Made by a program: the position numbers and the translations under genes. The notes under the pieces were generated by a model. It did no database searches. It worked only from the letters and a program-made list of their open reading frames with translations, and was not told where the DNA came from. DNA of 64,000 nt from Bizionia sp. M204 (GTDB lineage: Bacteria; Bacteroidota; Bacteroidia; Flavobacteriales; Flavobacteriaceae). Of the stretch, positions 62,979 through 64,000 are shown one piece after another. Location of the stretch: NCBI RefSeq assembly GCF_023205095.1, contig NZ_CP046242.1:1539001-1603000 (forward strand). Direction: 5' to 3'. The stretch's first letter is position 1; every line of letters starts with the position of its first letter.

Positions 62979-63655
62979 TAATCCACACGTTTTAAGCCTT
63001 CAATATCTGTAATCGTTATATGTTTACCAGATGTGGCAATCAATTTTTCCTTTTTAAACTGTGATAAAATTCGAATGGCAGATTCCGTTGCTGTACCTAC
63101 AATACTAGCATAATCTTCACGTGATAATATAACATTTAATGCTCCAGACGAATCCACACCAAAAACATGTTGAATATAAATTAATGTTTCCGCCATACGT
63201 TGCTTAACGGATTTTTGAGCCATATTAATTAGGTCGTCTTCTGCACTTCGCAAATCTTTTGCTAAATTCTGCAATACATCAAATGAAAAATTTTGATTTT
63301 CGTGTAAAGGCGTAATTATTTGATCTTTCGGCACAAAACACAGTTCAATATCATTTAAAGCCACAGCACTTAAATTGGTCCGCTCATCACTAATAATAGA
63401 ACGTTGCCCTAGAAGTTCCCCTTTTCCGAGTAGTTTTACGGTATGATCTTTACCATTAGCACTTAATTTGGTTAGCTTGCAAACACCACTACGAACACAA
63501 TAAACGCCATGAAGGGATTCGCCTTCATCAAAAATAATATCACCTTTTTTGTAAAAACGTGTTGTTTTACAAGCTGATACTTTTCGCAATTCTTCAGTAG
63601 TCATAGCATTTAAAGAATTTAATTGTTTTGCAATACAGGATTCACATTTACTCAT
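62978..63655 (-). CDS. Crp/Fnr-family transcriptional regulator
   Basis: 225 residues. The N-terminal cyclic-nucleotide-binding-like beta-roll (~29-120: FYKKGDIIFDEGESLHGVYCVRSGVCKLTKLSANGKDHTVKLLGKGELLG) has the usual turn glycines but lacks the cAMP-binding RS-x-A signature. Six cysteines lie at 4, 7, 29, 53, 59 and 106; a CxxC start and C29/C106 could hold an Fe-S cluster as in FNR, though spacing differs. The C-terminal helix-turn-helix is SREDYASIVGTATESAIRILSQFKKEKLI with E and R in recognition positions. Divergent from a CcoI-like gene, so it probably controls microaerobic respiration. Confidence 0.92.
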   Translation of the reverse strand: MSKCESCIAKQLNSLNAMTTEELRKVSACKTTRFYKKGDIIFDEGESLHGVYCVRSGVCKLTKLSANGKDHTVKLLGKGELLGQRSIISDERTNLSAVALNDIELCFVPKDQIITPLHENQNFSFDVLQNLAKDLRSAEDDLINMAQKSVKQRMAETLIYIQHVFGVDSSGALNVILSREDYASIVGTATESAIRILSQFKKEKLIATSGKHITITDIEGLKRVD

Positions 63656-63678
63656 ATCAGCCTAAAATAAGTTAACAT

Positions 63679-63686
63679 CAAAAATA
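63679..63686 (-). promoter_or_regulatory. -7 promoter element of the Crp/Fnr gene
   Basis: TATTTTTG on the minus strand, 23 bases before the start at 63655. Confidence 0.5.
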
Positions 63687-63694
63687 CACAATAC

Positions 63695-63708
63695 ATGACA
63701 AAAATCAT
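63695..63708. promoter_or_regulatory. Candidate Crp/Fnr-type operator
   Basis: ATGAC-AAAA-ATCAT is a near-palindrome (ATGA...TCAT) of the FNR/CRP half-site type in the divergent gap. Its centre is ~40 bases upstream of the inferred start of the CcoI-like transcript (a class II activator position) and ~26 upstream of the regulator's own start. Confidence 0.5.
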
Positions 63709-63729
63709 ATTAAATCAAAGCTTATATTT

Positions 63730-63737
63730 TACCTTTG
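63730..63737 (+). promoter_or_regulatory. -7 promoter element of the CcoI-like gene
   Basis: TACCTTTG, 25 bases before the ATG at 63763. There is no -33 TTG; the operator at 63695-63708 occupies that place, which fits activator-dependent transcription. Confidence 0.6.
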
Positions 63738-63762
63738 CAAAAGGTATAAATGGGCAAATTTT

Positions 63763-64000
63763 ATGGAACAACACAAATGTTTCCACTGTGGTGATATATG
63801 CGATTCAGAACAAATCACTTACGACGAAAAATTATTTTGTTGTAATGGCTGTAAAACGGTTTATGAAATTTTTTCAGAAAACGACTTAACCTGTTATTAC
63901 GACTTACAAGCATCACCAGGTTCTGCACCGAAAGAAATTCAGGGCAAATATGACTTTTTATCAAAAGAAAACATTATTGAAAAACTCACGGAATTTAATG
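63763..64000 (+). CDS. N-terminus of a CcoI/FixI-type copper-translocating P-type ATPase, runs off right edge
   Basis: 79 codons are visible with no stop: MEQHKCFHCGDICDSEQITY, then LFCCNGCKTVYEIFSENDL. The CFHCG...C plus FCCNGCKxVYxI cysteine pattern is the cytosolic N-terminal zinc-ribbon-like module of CcoI/FixI ATPases, which supply copper for assembly of cytochrome cbb3 oxidase. The metal-transport core lies beyond the window, so the assignment rests on this module and on the Fnr-type regulator next door. ccoN/O/P genes would be expected to follow. Confidence 0.8.
   Translation, partial: MEQHKCFHCGDICDSEQITYDEKLFCCNGCKTVYEIFSENDLTCYYDLQASPGSAPKEIQGKYDFLSKENIIEKLTEFN

Overview
The window reads as a chromosomal segment of a low-GC Flavobacteriaceae-type bacterium (Bacteroidota). 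Evidence from the sequence: five complete secreted proteins end in the C-terminal Por/T9SS sorting domain (YPNPxxxxLxI ... Vxxxx-GxxVxx ... GxYxVxI); many genes are preceded by the Bacteroidota -7 element TAnnTTTG and almost none by a Shine-Dalgarno; CarB is the short ~950-residue form; ribosomal protein L31 is type B; PurL is the large ~1230-residue fused form; and a GlmU-like two-domain protein is present. No rRNA, tRNA, insertion sequence, prophage or CRISPR array was seen. It is mostly ordinary chromosome, with a few islands of interest.

Layout. 1-4263: two adjacent minus-strand secreted repeat proteins (the first runs off the left edge) that share a nearly identical module. 4264-13903: a vitamin B12 locus. 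It contains a decayed BtuG-like fragment, a frameshifted DUF71 ATP-pyrophosphatase, two BtuG-like beta-propeller surface proteins (one with an extra domain and T9SS signal, one lipoprotein), a BtuB-like TonB receptor behind a cobalamin riboswitch, a 35-residue membrane microprotein, and a divergent binding protein/permease/ATPase ABC importer. 14015-16343: rmuC, a small membrane protein, an acyl-CoA thioesterase. 16344-17841: a SatD-family regulator and a DUF3307 membrane protein behind a tandem 28-bp dyad repeat. 17892-28106: a T9SS protein, carB, rpmH, two uncharacterised envelope proteins, cardiolipin synthase, a lytic transglycosylase, an alpha/beta hydrolase, a GNAT-like mini-protein and another T9SS protein. 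28162-36702: a peptide-binding lipoprotein, GlmU-like protein, rpmE2, DUF4199, a GT2 glycosyltransferase, a phosphohexomutase and an MsbA-like exporter. 36826-38360: an ECF sigma operon. 38393-46526: BNR lipoprotein, rsmB, a secreted T9SS endonuclease and purL (two frameshifts). 46647-54509: a fatty-acid beta-oxidation cluster (acyl-CoA ligase, MarR regulator, fused hydroxyacyl-CoA dehydrogenase/enoyl-CoA hydratase, thiolase, acyl-CoA dehydrogenase). 54600-62912: M1 peptidase, PepSY protein, a ChlI/MoxR-like AAA+ ATPase with a VWA partner, and a large BNR/VPS10-type secreted protein. 62978-64000: a Crp/Fnr regulator divergent from a CcoI/FixI-type copper P-ATPase that runs off the right edge.

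How parts work together. The B12 locus has all layers of a corrinoid salvage route: surface capture (BtuG-like), outer-membrane TonB import (BtuB), periplasmic binding and ABC import, and a DUF71 enzyme of the family for which a B12-salvage branch has been proposed. The fad cluster activates, dehydrogenates, hydrates/oxidises and thiolyses acyl-CoAs under a likely autoregulated MarR. The right edge looks like an oxygen-responsive regulator next to cytochrome cbb3 maturation genes. Three single-base homopolymer indels (one in DUF71, two in purL) suggest that sequencing or assembly errors are present, because loss of purL would cause purine auxotrophy.
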